64,000 nucleotides of DNA from Microbulbifer variabilis (GCF_023716485.1 NZ_CP092418.1:789001-853000); one strand, 5' to 3'. Shown: positions 1-9,855, numbered from the stretch's first letter. Program-made: numbers and translations. Notes: a model not told the origin generated them from the sequence alone.

Positions 1-1
1 A

Positions 2-701
2 CTGGCCAGCGGTTTTTTTCAGATGATTTATATGGGGGGGCTGGCACTGGCCTATCAGCGCGCCGATATCAGCCTGGTTTACCCCATCGCACGGGCTCTG
101 CCGGTACTTCTTGTGGCGCTGGCAACGGTGTTGTTGGGGCAGGTTCTGCCCTGGCAAGCCTGGCTGGGCATGTTGTTGGTGACGATCGGCTGTTTGTTGG
201 TGCCGCTGGTGTATTTTCGTCAATGGCACTGGAGCGTGTACTGGAGAGCGGACTGCGCCTGGGCTCTGGTAGCGGCACTGGGTACGGTGGGATATTCATT
301 GGCGGATAAGGGCGCACTGCTTTATTTGGAAGAGGCACTTGGCGACGCCGGTAACACCTGCGGTGGTGGCGTATAGCTACTTGGGCTTGCAGTTTTTTGT
401 CAGTGGAGTCTGGTTACTATGTGGCTGTATGAGTCGAGTGGGGCGCGGACAATTATTAGAAAATCTGCGGGATTTGAAGGTTGGTATCTTGACCGGCCTG
501 ATGATGGGAGCGACTTATGGACTGGTGCTGTTGGCGATGACGATGACGGAAAATGTGAGCTACGTGGTCGCTTTGCGCCAGCTCAGTATTCCATTGGGAG
601 TGGGATTTGCTATCTGGCTGTTGGGAGAACCGGCACACAGACCCCAGCTGTTAGGCGTGGGGCTGGTATGTGCCGGTTTAATTGCGGTATCGCTGCGCTA
701 G
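2..701 (+). pseudogene. DMT/EamA-family membrane transporter, 5'-truncated and frameshifted
   Basis: The reading frame is already open at the left edge, so the true start lies outside the window. The product is a chain of hydrophobic helices with the small-residue-rich style of the drug/metabolite transporter (EamA) family, a family of inner-membrane exporters; the substrate cannot be told. The first frame (2 to about 340) reads a membrane protein up to LYLEEAL, and the second (about 339 to 701) continues with ATPVTPAVVAYSYLG to a natural end. Dropping one T near 339 joins them into one sensible protein. The gene is therefore either a young pseudogene or a sequencing error. It is convergent with metG. 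Confidence 0.7.
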
Positions 702-729
702 GGTGGACAGTGCCCACCCCAAAAATAAA

Positions 730-2757
730 TTACATTACGCGCATACCGGGCTTGGCGCCTGTGTGGGGTTCGAGAATCCACAGGTCTTTACCGCCTGGAC
801 CGGCGGCCAGCACCATGCCTTCACTCACGCCAAAACGCATTTTGCGCGGTGCCAGGTTAGCTACCATAACGGTGTGCTTGCCCACCAGCTCTTCCGGCGC
901 ATAGGCACTCTTGATACCGGCGAATACCTGGCGGGTCTCTCCGCCCAGGTCCAATGTCAAACGCAGCAGTTTGCCGGCACCCTCGACGTGTTCCGCCTCG
1001 GCGATGAGGGCGATACGCAAGTCCACTTTGGCGAAATCGTCGAACTGGATCTGCTCGGCAATAGGGTCTTCTGCCAGCGGGCCACTGGCCGCTTTGACTT
1101 CAGCCTGTAGCTGGGCCAGTGATTCCTGTGCGGCTTCCATCACCGCATCTACCTGGGTTTTTTCCACCCGTTGTAGCAGAGGTTTGAATTTTTTGATCTC
1201 GTGGTCCGCTAGCGGTGTGGTGGCCTGGGTCCAATCCAGTTCACTGTTGAGGAATTCCGCTGCCTTTTGCGCGGTATTGGGTAGTACCGGAGCCAGCCAG
1301 GTGATCAGGGCGCGGAACATATTTACGCCTTGAGAGCAAATCGCCAGTACTTCGGCTTCTGTGCCTTCCTGTTTGGCAAGGGACCAGGGTGCCTTGTCGG
1401 CGATCCAGGCATTGGCGGCATCGGCCAGGGCCATAATGTCGCGCATGGCGCGTGCGTATTCGCGCTGCTCGTAGTAATCGGCAATACGCGGTGCGGCCTC
1501 GACAAATTGATTCCACAGCTGTTCATCGGCCAGTTCGGTGGCGAGCTTGCCGCCGGCCTTACTGACAAACTTGGCGGTGCGTGAAGCGATATTGACCACT
1601 TTGCCCACCAGATCGGAATTTACCTTGGCAATAAAATCGTCAAGGTTGAGGTCCAGATCATCCACGCCGGCTGTGAGTTTGGCGGCGAAGTAATAGCGCA
1701 GATATTCCGGGCTCAGGTGGTCCAGGTAGTTGCGGGCATTAATAAAGGTGCCGCGGGATTTGGACATTTTCTTACCATTAACCGTAAGAAAGCCATGAAC
1801 ACAGACCTTGTTGGGTGTGCGGAAATCGGCGGAGTCCAGCATGGCAGGCCAGAACAGGGCGTGGAAATTGACGATATCCTTGCCGATAAAGTGATATACC
1901 TCGGCATCGCTGTCTTTTTTCCAGTAATCGAGCCAGTTGCTGCCATTCTTATCACAGTAATTTTTCAGGCTGGCCATATAGCCGATGGGGGCGTCCAGCC
2001 ATACGTAAAAGTATTTGCCTGGCGCATCGGGGATTTCAAAACCGAAGTAAGGCGCATCGCGAGAGATGTCCCACTCCTGCAATCCCTCCTCGAGCCACTC
2101 AGCCAACTTATTGGCCACTTCATCCTGCAGGGTTCCGGAGCGGGTCCAGTTGCGCAGGAACTCGGTAAAGGCGGGGAGAGTGAAGAAGAAGTGTTCTGAC
2201 TCTTTTTCCACCGGCGTGGCGCCAGAGATGGCGGACACTGGATCAATCAACTCCGTGGGGCTGTAAGTGGCACCACAGGCCTCGCAGTTGTCACCGTACT
2301 GATCGGGAGTGCTGCAACGGGGGCAGGTGCCCTTGATATAGCGATCCGCCAAGAAGAGTTGTTTCTCCGGATCGAAGGCCTGAGTGATGGTGCGCGAAGC
2401 GATGTGGCCATTTTCACTGAGGCGGCGATAGATCATAGCGGACAGCTCGCGGTTCTCCTCCGAGTGGGTGGAGTGGTAGTTGTCCACGCCGATTAGGAAG
2501 TCGGCGAAATCCCGCTCGTGCTCCGCCTGCATATTGGCGATATGTTGCTCCGGTGTCAGACCCAGCTGCTCAGCTTTGAGCATGATTGCGGTGCCGTGCG
2601 CATCATCGGCGCAGATGTACAGGCAGTCGTTACCGCGGGAGCGCTGAAAACGCGCCCAGATATCGGTCTGGATATATTCGAGTATGTGGCCCAGGTGCAG
2701 GGAGCCGTTGGCGTAAGGGAGTGCGCTGGTGACTAGGATTTTGCGCGTATCGGGCAT
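730..2757 (-). CDS. metG: Methionyl-tRNA synthetase
   Basis: Class I aminoacyl-tRNA synthetase that charges tRNA-Met in the cytoplasm. The N-terminus has [13 protein letters not shown] with the HIGH-like HLGH. A zinc-binding knuckle with CPRC and CEAC pairs lies near residues 145-161, KMSKS follows at about 330, and the last ~110 residues form a Trbp111-type tRNA-binding domain ([11 protein letters not shown]). The length of 675 aa matches the long two-domain bacterial form (E. coli 677). The frame is open further upstream, to 2820, but family alignment favours the ATG at 2757 (MPDTRKILV), or the one at 2769 just before it. Divergent from mrp. Confidence 0.96.
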   Translation of the reverse strand: MPDTRKILVTSALPYANGSLHLGHILEYIQTDIWARFQRSRGNDCLYICADDAHGTAIMLKAEQLGLTPEQHIANMQAEHERDFADFLIGVDNYHSTHSEENRELSAMIYRRLSENGHIASRTITQAFDPEKQLFLADRYIKGTCPRCSTPDQYGDNCEACGATYSPTELIDPVSAISGATPVEKESEHFFFTLPAFTEFLRNWTRSGTLQDEVANKLAEWLEEGLQEWDISRDAPYFGFEIPDAPGKYFYVWLDAPIGYMASLKNYCDKNGSNWLDYWKKDSDAEVYHFIGKDIVNFHALFWPAMLDSADFRTPNKVCVHGFLTVNGKKMSKSRGTFINARNYLDHLSPEYLRYYFAAKLTAGVDDLDLNLDDFIAKVNSDLVGKVVNIASRTAKFVSKAGGKLATELADEQLWNQFVEAAPRIADYYEQREYARAMRDIMALADAANAWIADKAPWSLAKQEGTEAEVLAICSQGVNMFRALITWLAPVLPNTAQKAAEFLNSELDWTQATTPLADHEIKKFKPLLQRVEKTQVDAVMEAAQESLAQLQAEVKAASGPLAEDPIAEQIQFDDFAKVDLRIALIAEAEHVEGAGKLLRLTLDLGGETRQVFAGIKSAYAPEELVGKHTVMVANLAPRKMRFGVSEGMVLAAGPGGKDLWILEPHTGAKPGMRVM

Positions 2758-2971
2758 CGGTTTTTCCATCGCTGTGGGGTTGCGGCCGGAGGCTCCGCTG
2801 GAGTGGCCGGAGATCGTCAAAAGACGGCGAAATATAGCAGATTTGTACTATGCCGGGGAGGTGTGGGCCATGCTCGTGTATAAAGCGGTCGGGATTGAGC
2901 CCGTCGCTGGCGCTGGGCCGCTTCATCCGACACAATGCGGTTCTGACAAGAAGCACCTAGAGGGAGATACC

Positions 2972-4123
2972 GTGAGCGATCACCACCACGATCATGAAGA
3001 GTTATCAAAGGAAGTGCAGGCCGAACTGGAGCGTCTGGCAGAGTGCCTTGGTCAGTTGCAGGACCCGGCCAGTGGCCTGCCGCTGGATCAGCTGGATGCA
3101 GATATTGAGGTGGGCTACGAAGATGATACCGTGTACGTCGGTATTACCCTCGGCTACCCCTGCGCAAGCCAGGAAGTACATTGGCGCAAGCGGGTTACCG
3201 AGGCCTGTGAGCCCCTGATGAAGAGTGGTCCCCTAGGCGGCCACGGCTTGCAATTTGAATTATTCAGCGATATCCCTGCCACCTCATCGGCCAACGCTCC
3301 AGAGCCATTGCGTGGCGTAAAGAATATTGTCGCAGTTGCTTCTGGTAAGGGTGGCGTCGGCAAGTCCACCACAGCCGTGAACCTGGCCTTGGCGCTGGCG
3401 GCAGAGGGTGCGCGGGTCGGGTTACTTGATGCGGATATCTATGGTCCCAGCCTGCCCACCATGCTTGGTACCGAAGGGGTCCGCCCGCATGTGAAGGAAC
3501 AGAAGTTCTTCGTGCCAGTGGATGCATTAGGTATCGAGACAATGTCTTTGGGGTACTTGATGACTGAGGATACCCCGGCAGTTTGGCGCGGCCCTATGGC
3601 CAGTGGTGCACTCAATCAAATTCTCACACAAACCCTTTGGTGTGATGCCAAAGAAGAGCTGGATTATTTAATTGTGGATATGCCCCCGGGTACCGGAGAT
3701 ATCCAGCTGACTCTGGCGCAAAAAACCACTTTAGCTGGTGCGGTGATTGTGACTACACCACAGGATTTGGCGTTGAAGGATGCTATCAAAGGCGTGGAGA
3801 TGTTCCGCAAGGTGTCGGTACCAGTGCTTGGCATTGTTGAGAATATGGCCCTTCATACCTGTTCCAAGTGTGGCCATAGTGAGCCGATTTTCGGCATAGG
3901 TGGTGGTGAGCGTATCGCTGAGGAATACGATACCCACCTGCTTGGCGAATTGCCTCTGGCACAGAAAATTCGCGCCGATATCGACAGTGGTCGCCCCAGT
4001 GTAACCGCAGATCCCGAGGGTGAAATTGCCGGTTTCTACCGGGAAATTGCCCGCAAAGCTGCAGCCCAGGTTTGGTTGAATGCCAGCAGCGACGAGGAAC
4101 TGCCGGAAATCGAAATTAGTTGA
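2972..4123 (+). CDS. apbC: Iron-sulfur cluster carrier protein Mrp/ApbC
   Basis: P-loop ATPase of the Mrp/NBP35 family that carries and transfers Fe-S clusters in the cytoplasm; 383 aa. An N-terminal DUF59-like domain (about residues 15-95) precedes the ATPase domain. The deviant Walker A SGKGGVGKSTT lies at residues 124-134, and the C-terminal CSKC pair that bridges a cluster in this family is present (HTCSKCGHSEPIF). I chose the GTG at 2972 because AGGGAGA lies just upstream and the product then begins with a His/Asp-rich MSDHHHDHEE leader; the open frame further upstream overlaps metG and looks non-coding. Mrp is commonly divergent from metG in gammaproteobacteria, as here. Confidence 0.94.
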   Translation: MSDHHHDHEELSKEVQAELERLAECLGQLQDPASGLPLDQLDADIEVGYEDDTVYVGITLGYPCASQEVHWRKRVTEACEPLMKSGPLGGHGLQFELFSDIPATSSANAPEPLRGVKNIVAVASGKGGVGKSTTAVNLALALAAEGARVGLLDADIYGPSLPTMLGTEGVRPHVKEQKFFVPVDALGIETMSLGYLMTEDTPAVWRGPMASGALNQILTQTLWCDAKEELDYLIVDMPPGTGDIQLTLAQKTTLAGAVIVTTPQDLALKDAIKGVEMFRKVSVPVLGIVENMALHTCSKCGHSEPIFGIGGGERIAEEYDTHLLGELPLAQKIRADIDSGRPSVTADPEGEIAGFYREIARKAAAQVWLNASSDEELPEIEIS

Positions 4124-4858
4124 ACCCAACCGCGATATTGATCACAAAGCATTAACTTTTTATTTTTTGTGGTTTTTTAAAGGGGCAAAACTCCCTATAT
4201 TGAACTCCTTCGGGCGCCTCTGTGAAATTTCGTTTTTGCAGGAGCGCTCAATCTTGATAAGCCAGAATTTAACGCAGGCTTTTCATGTCTCTGTAAAGAT
4301 TCGTAATAATGACTCTGTTGATGGCTCGCAGTTGAGCCATTGAAAAATGGGTCTTTAAATAATTTATTTATTGCGATTTTGTATTTACGGCGCTTTCGCT
4401 CGCGCTAGTGTGCCTGTTAGCCTTTATTGGTACGCTGCCAAGTTAATCGTCAGGGTTTTAGTATTTTTTTAACAGACCCAATTTATTCTGTAGATACTTA
4501 TGGCAGTTTTGCCTATGACTGCTCGAATTCAGCCTCTGCGGTAAAAAGAGTAAGTATTCCTGCTGAATATCCTCTGGCAATCGTTAAGGTATTTATGTGA
4601 TTTTACTTTTATTGGAGGGACAACTCGGATAATCAGAAAAGCCGCGATAATCCACGGAATATACCGGGAGATGTTTAGTCGGTTCGTGGATAACACTCGG
4701 TTGCGTGGTACAGACTTCCTGCGCCGAGGGCAATAATATCAGGAGTGCAAACCTGTGGTGGCCACCGTGTTATTGGTCTCAGGTAGGGCATACATCAGGC
4801 ATTGCAGTAGCTGTAGTCGATAAAAATAACAAAGACAAAAGCGCGAGTGCTTTCATCC
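4124..4858. other. Long intergenic region, mostly featureless
   Basis: About 730 bp without an intact gene. A weak hairpin (CACAAA at 4143-4148, TTTGTG at 4166-4171, then a T-run) may end mrp transcription. The possible gene remnant at 4375-4600 is listed separately. The DNA is more AT-rich than the flanking genes. Confidence 0.5.
4375..4600 (+). pseudogene. Possible decayed small secreted-protein gene
   Basis: One frame from about 4375 encodes a signal-peptide-like hydrophobic run (VFTALSLALVCLLAFIG). A second frame then continues to the TGA at 4598-4600 with protein-like sequence containing DPIYSVDTYGSFAYDC and VSIPAEYPLAIVKVF. A frame change near 4430-4445 would join them. No start with a convincing ribosome site is visible and I do not recognise the family. 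This is inference from amino-acid texture alone. Confidence 0.25.
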
Positions 4859-5251
4859 ATGAATTTTAATATTAGCTATCGACCGATAGGGGGTATAGCG
4901 CGGGTTTTATTTTATGGACCCGTGGGATTTGCAGAAAAAATGGAGGCGGCTGCCCGATTGGTAGAAAAGTACCGCCACCGTGTACCTTTGCGGGTATTAC
5001 TGGATATGCGCTATGCGCGCACGAGGGTTACCCTGGAGGAGCAGCGGCAGTTCACCAGCTTTATAGCCGAGCACCCGGTGTTGCGCTGCGCTTATATTGC
5101 CGTTTTACATCCGCGCAACCGCTGTACTTCCCCCCTGTCGACCGACGGCACCTGCCTGTGCCGGCATAGTTCGCGGGAATTTGTTGCCGAAGCTGAGGCT
5201 GAGGCCTGGCTCACCCAGATCAAGGGCACTCCCAGGCCGGTACTTCGCTGA
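4859..5251 (+). CDS. Hypothetical protein, possibly STAS/SpoIIAA-like
   Basis: 130 aa if started at the ATG at 4859 (MNFNISYRPIGG); a GTG at 4847 in the same frame is the alternative. No good ribosome site marks either. The pattern of a short beta-rich start, an amphipathic helix (AEKMEAAARLVEKYRHR), then RVLLDMRYARTRVTLEEQRQF resembles small STAS/SpoIIAA-type proteins, in which a strand ending in 'LLDM/D' precedes a helix. That would suggest a protein-interaction role, but it is a fold-level impression. The gene ends 3 bp before the convergent trhO stop. No signal peptide is visible. Confidence 0.6.
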   Translation: MNFNISYRPIGGIARVLFYGPVGFAEKMEAAARLVEKYRHRVPLRVLLDMRYARTRVTLEEQRQFTSFIAEHPVLRCAYIAVLHPRNRCTSPLSTDGTCLCRHSSREFVAEAEAEAWLTQIKGTPRPVLR

Positions 5252-5254
5252 TTA

Positions 5255-6256
5255 CTACGCCTGCTGGGTTTTGGCCTGCTGAGCTTCCGCCTGGCGGCGC
5301 CGCTCTTCTTTTTTCTGCAGGCGTTTAGCGGTAGTCATTTCACGGGCATCTTGGCCCATGTGTTTTTCCCCGCGTTTTTTCGCCAGTTGAATCTGCTTCT
5401 CGCGCTCGCGGAAGCGGTGGCGATCAGCGTCACTCACTTTGTCATAACAATGCGGACAGCTAACTCCCTGCTCAAACTGTTCTGACTGCTGGTCCTCCTT
5501 GGTGATAGGCATACGGCAGGCATTGCACTGATCGTACTGGCCTCGCTCCAGATCGTGGTTGACGGTGACGCGTTCATCGAAAACAAAGCACTCACCCTCC
5601 CACAGAGATTCCTCTTTGGGTACTTCTTCCAAGTACTTGAGGATGCCACCGTGCAGATGGTAAACCTCTTCAAAGCCCTGTTCTTTCAAATAGGCGGTGG
5701 ACTTTTCACAGCGGATACCGCCAGTGCAGAACATGGCGACTTTTTTGTGTTTGGCTGGATTCAGGTTGTCTTTGACGTACTGGGGAAACTCTCGGAAGGT
5801 TTCGGTATTGGGGTTGAGAGAATCTTTGAAAGTACCCACCTGGAATTCATAGTCGTTGCGGGTATCCACAACAACGACTTCTGGGTCGCTGATTAGGGCG
5901 TTCCAGTCTTTTGGTTTGACGTAGGTGCCAACCACTCGGCGGGGGTCAATGCCCTCTACGCCCATAGTGACAATCTCCCTCTTCAATTTGACCTTGCTGC
6001 GCAGAAACGGCATCTCGCCAGTGTAGGACTCCTTGTAATCCAGCTCGGCAAGGCGCTCGTCTGACTTCAAGTAGGCGAGGATGGAGTCGATGCCCTCGCG
6101 GGAACCAGCAACAGTGCCGTTAATGCCCTCTCGGGCCAAGAGTAGGGTGCCGCGCACTTGGTTTTCCAGCATAACGTCAAGCAGGGGAGTGCGCAGAGAC
6201 TCAAAGTCCTCCAGAGTGACGAACTTGTAGAGTGCACAGACAACGAATTGATTCAT
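5255..6256 (-). CDS. trhO: tRNA uridine(34) hydroxylase, rhodanese family
   Basis: 333 aa. TrhO (YceA) makes 5-hydroxyuridine at tRNA position 34, using oxygen, as the first step to cmo5U-type modifications. The N-terminal ferredoxin-like domain includes [18 protein letters not shown], and a rhodanese domain follows with the active loop [11 protein letters not shown] near residue 180. The C-terminal part has cysteine pairs (CNAC, CPHC) and a charged, coiled tail rich in Lys, Arg and Gln. The start at 6256 follows AAGGAAG at good spacing. Length and motifs match the family. Confidence 0.93.
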   Translation of the reverse strand: MNQFVVCALYKFVTLEDFESLRTPLLDVMLENQVRGTLLLAREGINGTVAGSREGIDSILAYLKSDERLAELDYKESYTGEMPFLRSKVKLKREIVTMGVEGIDPRRVVGTYVKPKDWNALISDPEVVVVDTRNDYEFQVGTFKDSLNPNTETFREFPQYVKDNLNPAKHKKVAMFCTGGIRCEKSTAYLKEQGFEEVYHLHGGILKYLEEVPKEESLWEGECFVFDERVTVNHDLERGQYDQCNACRMPITKEDQQSEQFEQGVSCPHCYDKVSDADRHRFREREKQIQLAKKRGEKHMGQDAREMTTAKRLQKKEERRRQAEAQQAKTQQA

Positions 6257-6456
6257 GGTACTTCCTTAAATGCAGTCCGGAGCGTAAATCCGGGGCAGAA
6301 AAAATCGCCGCGCATTTTATCGCAAAAAAAAACAGCTTGTCGTACATTTAGCAAGCGCTCCAGCTGTTGTCCCAGCACAACAATATTTGTTGACCGGGGA
6401 GCCGCAACTTGTCAAAGTTCTGGCCGAATTTTCAGGGTCATAGCGAGGTGAACCCC

Positions 6457-6717
6457 ATGGGCGAAGAATTTGCACCGAAAGAGTCAGAATTGAGCCAGAT
6501 CTACCGCGAGGGCGAGGTATCTGTGCAAATCGATATATTCGAGGATGGTGAGGGCGGTTGGCTGCTCGAAATTGTCGATGAGAATAACAACTCCACCGTG
6601 TGGGAGGATGCTTTTGAGACAGAGCAGGATGCCCTTGAGGAAGCCTTGGACGCTTTGCGGGAAGAGGGCATCTCTACTTTTGTCGGCCCTGTTCAAGAAG
6701 CGGATGGCGGCTGGTAG
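6457..6717 (+). CDS. Small acidic hypothetical protein
   Basis: 86 aa, very acidic (many Glu and Asp, including EDGEGGWLLEIVDENNNSTVWEDAF). The likely start is the ATG at 6457 behind GCGAGGTG; an in-frame start 48 bp earlier lacks such a site. The predicted pattern is two or three beta strands followed by an amphipathic helix (EQDALEEALDALREEG), suggesting a small soluble cytoplasmic protein. I do not recognise the family with certainty. Divergent from trhO, sharing the 200-bp promoter region. Confidence 0.7.
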   Translation: MGEEFAPKESELSQIYREGEVSVQIDIFEDGEGGWLLEIVDENNNSTVWEDAFETEQDALEEALDALREEGISTFVGPVQEADGGW

Positions 6718-6936
6718 ATAGTTTTGCTGTGACCTCAAAGTGCGCCTGCTGCTGGTGGATGTCTTCCCGGTAGTCCTGGGAGGCGGCTCTTTGCGCCCAA
6801 TATGCCGATAACTGCTATGGTTATGGTGAAGGGAATCGCGACTGTGTGACAGCACACCCCAATCACAGCGCCGTCGCGAGGCAACTGTGGAGCTTTTGTC
6901 TCCGGCGGTGCTACCAAACCAGCGGTTGCCTTCCCC

Positions 6937-7434
6937 ATGATAATGCGCGGTATTTTTATCATGGTCTGCTTGCAGATCCCGCCCCTTCCCCTCTATGCCG
7001 ACCCCTTGGTGCCAATTGTCCAACAGCAGCTTTATGCAGACCTCAAGGAGGTTCGCCTAGTTGCGAAGCTGCATGGCTACGCAATAGTGGCAGGGCGCCA
7101 CTGCATTGATTGCGATGAGAATCTAGCGATTTATATACGACGTATTGCCAGGCCGGGTGAAGTAGTTGGTAATAACCTGTCAGATGGTGATCGTTATACC
7201 TATCCGGGTAGGTATCTCGACTATATGACGAAAAAGCTGGTAGAAAAAACCCGTATGTTTTACGGCTATTGCTATGAGGGGCTGCCTTCACTGTTATGGT
7301 TGACCGAGTACCGGTCGGGGGATGTTTGGATCAAGTCTGAATACCTGCTTTTACTCACGGGTGAAAATCTGGAGCACCGTTACGTAGAGGGGCATCAGCC
7401 GAGTGTTTTCCCATTTGGAGAGTGCAAACTGTAA
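6937..7434 (+). CDS. Hypothetical secreted protein
   Basis: 165 aa. A hydrophobic leader (MIMRGIFIMVCLQIPPLPLYA) looks like a signal peptide cut after LYA, so the product is probably periplasmic or secreted. The mature part has four or more cysteines, including a CIDC pair, and many aromatic residues (YTYPGRYLDYM, MFYGYCYEG). The start may be the ATG at 6937 or 6943; neither has a strong ribosome site. No family recognised. Confidence 0.55.
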   Translation: MIMRGIFIMVCLQIPPLPLYADPLVPIVQQQLYADLKEVRLVAKLHGYAIVAGRHCIDCDENLAIYIRRIARPGEVVGNNLSDGDRYTYPGRYLDYMTKKLVEKTRMFYGYCYEGLPSLLWLTEYRSGDVWIKSEYLLLLTGENLEHRYVEGHQPSVFPFGECKL

Positions 7435-7654
7435 GGAATTACCGGGGATTTTGATGGAAATGGAGCCCTAGAAATTGTGGCCTTTTTCAGTCATTTGAGG
7501 AGAGAGTGAGCCGGCATTGTTTTAGGGGCTTCTTTGCATAAGGGCCTCGAGAGAACAATTATAGTGCTCTCTAATCAAGTCCTTATTAATAATGGACCGG
7601 TATGTAATTAGCGGTCATCCACTTTTTACTCTGATTCCTACTTAACGACAGAAA

Positions 7655-7682
7655 TAAAAAAACCCCGCTGGAGGGCGGGGCC
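7655..7682 (-). terminator. Intrinsic terminator of 3D gene copy A
   Basis: On the minus strand the stem is CCCCGC/GCGGGG (arms 7675-7680 and 7663-7668) with a short loop, followed by a run of seven T. It lies about 28 bp past the stop codon of the 3D-domain gene. Confidence 0.9.
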
Positions 7683-7709
7683 AAAAGGGTCGTTGAAATC
7701 AGTTCTGCT

Positions 7710-8111
7710 TTACTTTACCGGTTCAAAAACAATTTTCAGTTTCTTCTTACCCCAGGCGCGAGCCTTGCGGATATCTTTTTCCATCCAAACATCAATACGG
7801 TTTGTGAAGCGTTTGTTCATGCGGTCACGCACAGTGTAAGTACCGGGCAGACCTTCAATCTGTACTTTAGCGCCGTTGGTCAGGCCGTGCTTTTCCAAGT
7901 CACGGGAAACGGCAATGATTTTATCGCCTGGACGCAGGCGGTTGTTCCAGGCAGCTACCCAAGGGTCGCTATCTGTCTGGCCGGGCACCGAGTTATACGC
8001 GGTAGCGTCGACAACCATGGTTTTCTTAAGAGCGGCTGATGCATTGACACTCACACCAATAGCAAGCAGGGCGGCGATGAAAAAAGCAGTGTTACGCAGA
8101 GTCTGTTTCAT
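7710..8111 (-). CDS. Secreted 3D-domain protein, copy A
   Basis: 133 aa with a clear signal peptide (FFIAALLAIGVSVNASA, cut near residue 26). The mature part is a single 3D (Asp-Asp-Asp) domain: VDATAYNS, then GDKIIAVSRD, then YTVRDRMNKRFTNRIDVWM. This is the double-psi beta-barrel type found in MltA and in resuscitation-type cell-wall enzymes. A role in peptidoglycan or the periplasm is plausible, but MltA's separate substrate domain is missing, so enzyme activity is not shown. The coding sequence is identical in all 402 bases to copy B. A purine-rich AGGTAATGGG-type region precedes the start on the minus strand. Confidence 0.88.
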   Translation of the reverse strand: MKQTLRNTAFFIAALLAIGVSVNASAALKKTMVVDATAYNSVPGQTDSDPWVAAWNNRLRPGDKIIAVSRDLEKHGLTNGAKVQIEGLPGTYTVRDRMNKRFTNRIDVWMEKDIRKARAWGKKKLKIVFEPVK

Positions 8112-8700
8112 GATGTCCCATTACCTCCAGGAATCAAATGGTCGCAAGCCAAAAGGTGCTTACGAAATTTCCAAGTGCTTTTGGAAATGGTTGATCAATA
8201 TTTAATCAACGCTGGTTATATTACTGGGGATTTGGGTTGAGGCAACTTTTTCTTATTTGGCGACAAAAGACCTTAAAGAATGGCTGGTTATTGTGAGTGC
8301 TTAAAACCAATAACCCTTTTTAGTCTTACGTTTAAGATTTTTGTTTGTGCTTAGGCGCTACTAATGGTTACAGAATTCCTATTTTTTTTCTGATTAAGAA
8401 ATTTCATTTTTTAGGTGGGATTTGCAGTGACAGCGATGTCATTCTACGGTTTACAAATTATTTTCTTGGATCGGCTTTCTAATTCGTACGAGAAAAGTAA
8501 AAAATTTCCCTGAAACTATTTGTGACCATTCCGCCAAAACTGTCTGGTATGAAGGGAAAACCTGATTTTAGGTGGAAAAACTGCTTCGTCACTGATTTTT
8601 TTGGCAAAGAAATGGGGTAAATAAGAGCTAAAGGGTGGCTACCTAACTCTGTTGTAGAGGCTCGACTAACTGTGGTGAGACTATAGGAAGTAGACTCTGC

Positions 8701-8748
8701 TGCAGAGATGCAGAGATGCAGAGATGCAGAGATGCAGAGATGCAGGGA
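8701..8748. repeat. 8-bp tandem repeat (TGCAGAGA)
   Basis: Five perfect copies of TGCAGAGA (8701-8740) and a sixth with one change (TGCAGGGA). It lies between the two copies of the 3D unit, just past the degraded end of copy A, in non-coding DNA. An array of this kind can change length by replication slippage and may mark the old duplication junction. Confidence 0.95.
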
Positions 8749-8874
8749 TCTCTTCTTTCAAACGTTCCAAGCGCATAAGTTTGAATAAGCCTCTAACTAA
8801 TCATTACTAATAATCTCTGTCATGAAATTAGAGAGCAGTAATTCTCTCTTTTGATTGTTTAGCTAACGGCAGAA

Positions 8875-8903
8875 ATAAAAAAAACCCCGCTGGAGGGCGG
8901 GGC
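8875..8903 (-). terminator. Intrinsic terminator of 3D gene copy B
   Basis: Same hairpin as in copy A (arms 8885-8890 and 8897-8902), followed on the minus strand by a run of eight T. Confidence 0.9.
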
Positions 8904-8931
8904 CAAAAGGGTCGTTGAAATCAGTTCTGCT

Positions 8932-9333
8932 TTACTTTACCGGTTCAAAAACAATTTTCAGTTTCTTCTTACCCCAGGCGCGAGCCTTGCGGATATCTTT
9001 TTCCATCCAAACATCAATACGGTTTGTGAAGCGTTTGTTCATGCGGTCACGCACAGTGTAAGTACCGGGCAGACCTTCAATCTGTACTTTAGCGCCGTTG
9101 GTCAGGCCGTGCTTTTCCAAGTCACGGGAAACGGCAATGATTTTATCGCCTGGACGCAGGCGGTTGTTCCAGGCAGCTACCCAAGGGTCGCTATCTGTCT
9201 GGCCGGGCACCGAGTTATACGCGGTAGCGTCGACAACCATGGTTTTCTTAAGAGCGGCTGATGCATTGACACTCACACCAATAGCAAGCAGGGCGGCGAT
9301 GAAAAAAGCAGTGTTACGCAGAGTCTGTTTCAT
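8932..9333 (-). CDS. Secreted 3D-domain protein, copy B
   Basis: 133 aa, identical to copy A at protein and DNA level: signal peptide, then one 3D domain with VDATAYNS and VRDRMNKRFTNRIDVWM. About 520 bp separate it from the TPR-like gene upstream in transcription direction, so it probably has its own promoter within the conserved 5' flank, which is part of the identical core. Keeping two identical genes with identical upstream DNA suggests that dosage matters, or that conversion keeps them alike. Confidence 0.88.
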   Translation of the reverse strand: MKQTLRNTAFFIAALLAIGVSVNASAALKKTMVVDATAYNSVPGQTDSDPWVAAWNNRLRPGDKIIAVSRDLEKHGLTNGAKVQIEGLPGTYTVRDRMNKRFTNRIDVWMEKDIRKARAWGKKKLKIVFEPVK

Positions 9334-9855
9334 GATGTCCCATTACCTCCAGGAATCAAATGGTCGCAAGCCAAAAGGTGCTTACGAAATTTCCAAGTGC
9401 TTTTGGAAATGGTTTGATCAATATTTAATCAACGCTGGTTATATTACTGGGGATTTGGGTTGAGGCAACTTTTTCTTATTTGGCGACAAAAGACCTTAAA
9501 GAATGGCTGGTTATTGTGAGTGCTTGAAAATCAATAACCCTTTTTATTTTTATATTTAAGGGTTTTGTTTGCGCTTATACGCTATTGATGGTTACAGAAT
9601 TCCTATTTTTTTATGATTAAGAAATTTCATTTTTTAGGTGGGATTTACAGTGACAGCGATGTCATCCTACGGTTAACAAGCTATTTTTCCGGATCGGCTT
9701 TCTAATTCAGATGAGAAAAGTAAAAAATTTCCCTGAAACTATTTGTGACTGCCCCACCAAATTAGTCTGAATTGAAGAAAAAAACGTGGTTTAACGCAGG
9801 CAAAACGGCTTCGTCGATTCATTTTCTGGCAAACAATTTGGGGAAAAAGTGAGGG

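Larger units (their letters stand above)
7565..8672. repeat. Direct repeat copy A (3D-protein unit)
   Basis: First copy of a duplicated unit of about 1.1 kb; the second lies at about 8790-9900 in the same orientation. From about 7652 to 8302 the two copies are the same by eye except for two homopolymer length changes (A7 versus A8 beside the terminator, TT versus TTT at about 8191). Outside this core they are alignable but clearly diverged. The distal end (8628-8672) is a degraded copy of the last ~45 bp of the TPR-like gene that adjoins copy B, which shows that copy B sits in the ancestral location. Confidence 0.9.

Noticed and set aside
69..338. Minus-strand open frame within the DMT gene
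   Set aside because: Low-complexity Pro/Ser/Arg product opposite a better gene; shadow.
4080..4343. Open frame after mrp
   Set aside because: It starts inside mrp and has no ribosome site or recognisable content.
8701..8748. Possible CRISPR-like array
   Set aside because: Units are 8 bp with no spacers and no cas genes nearby.
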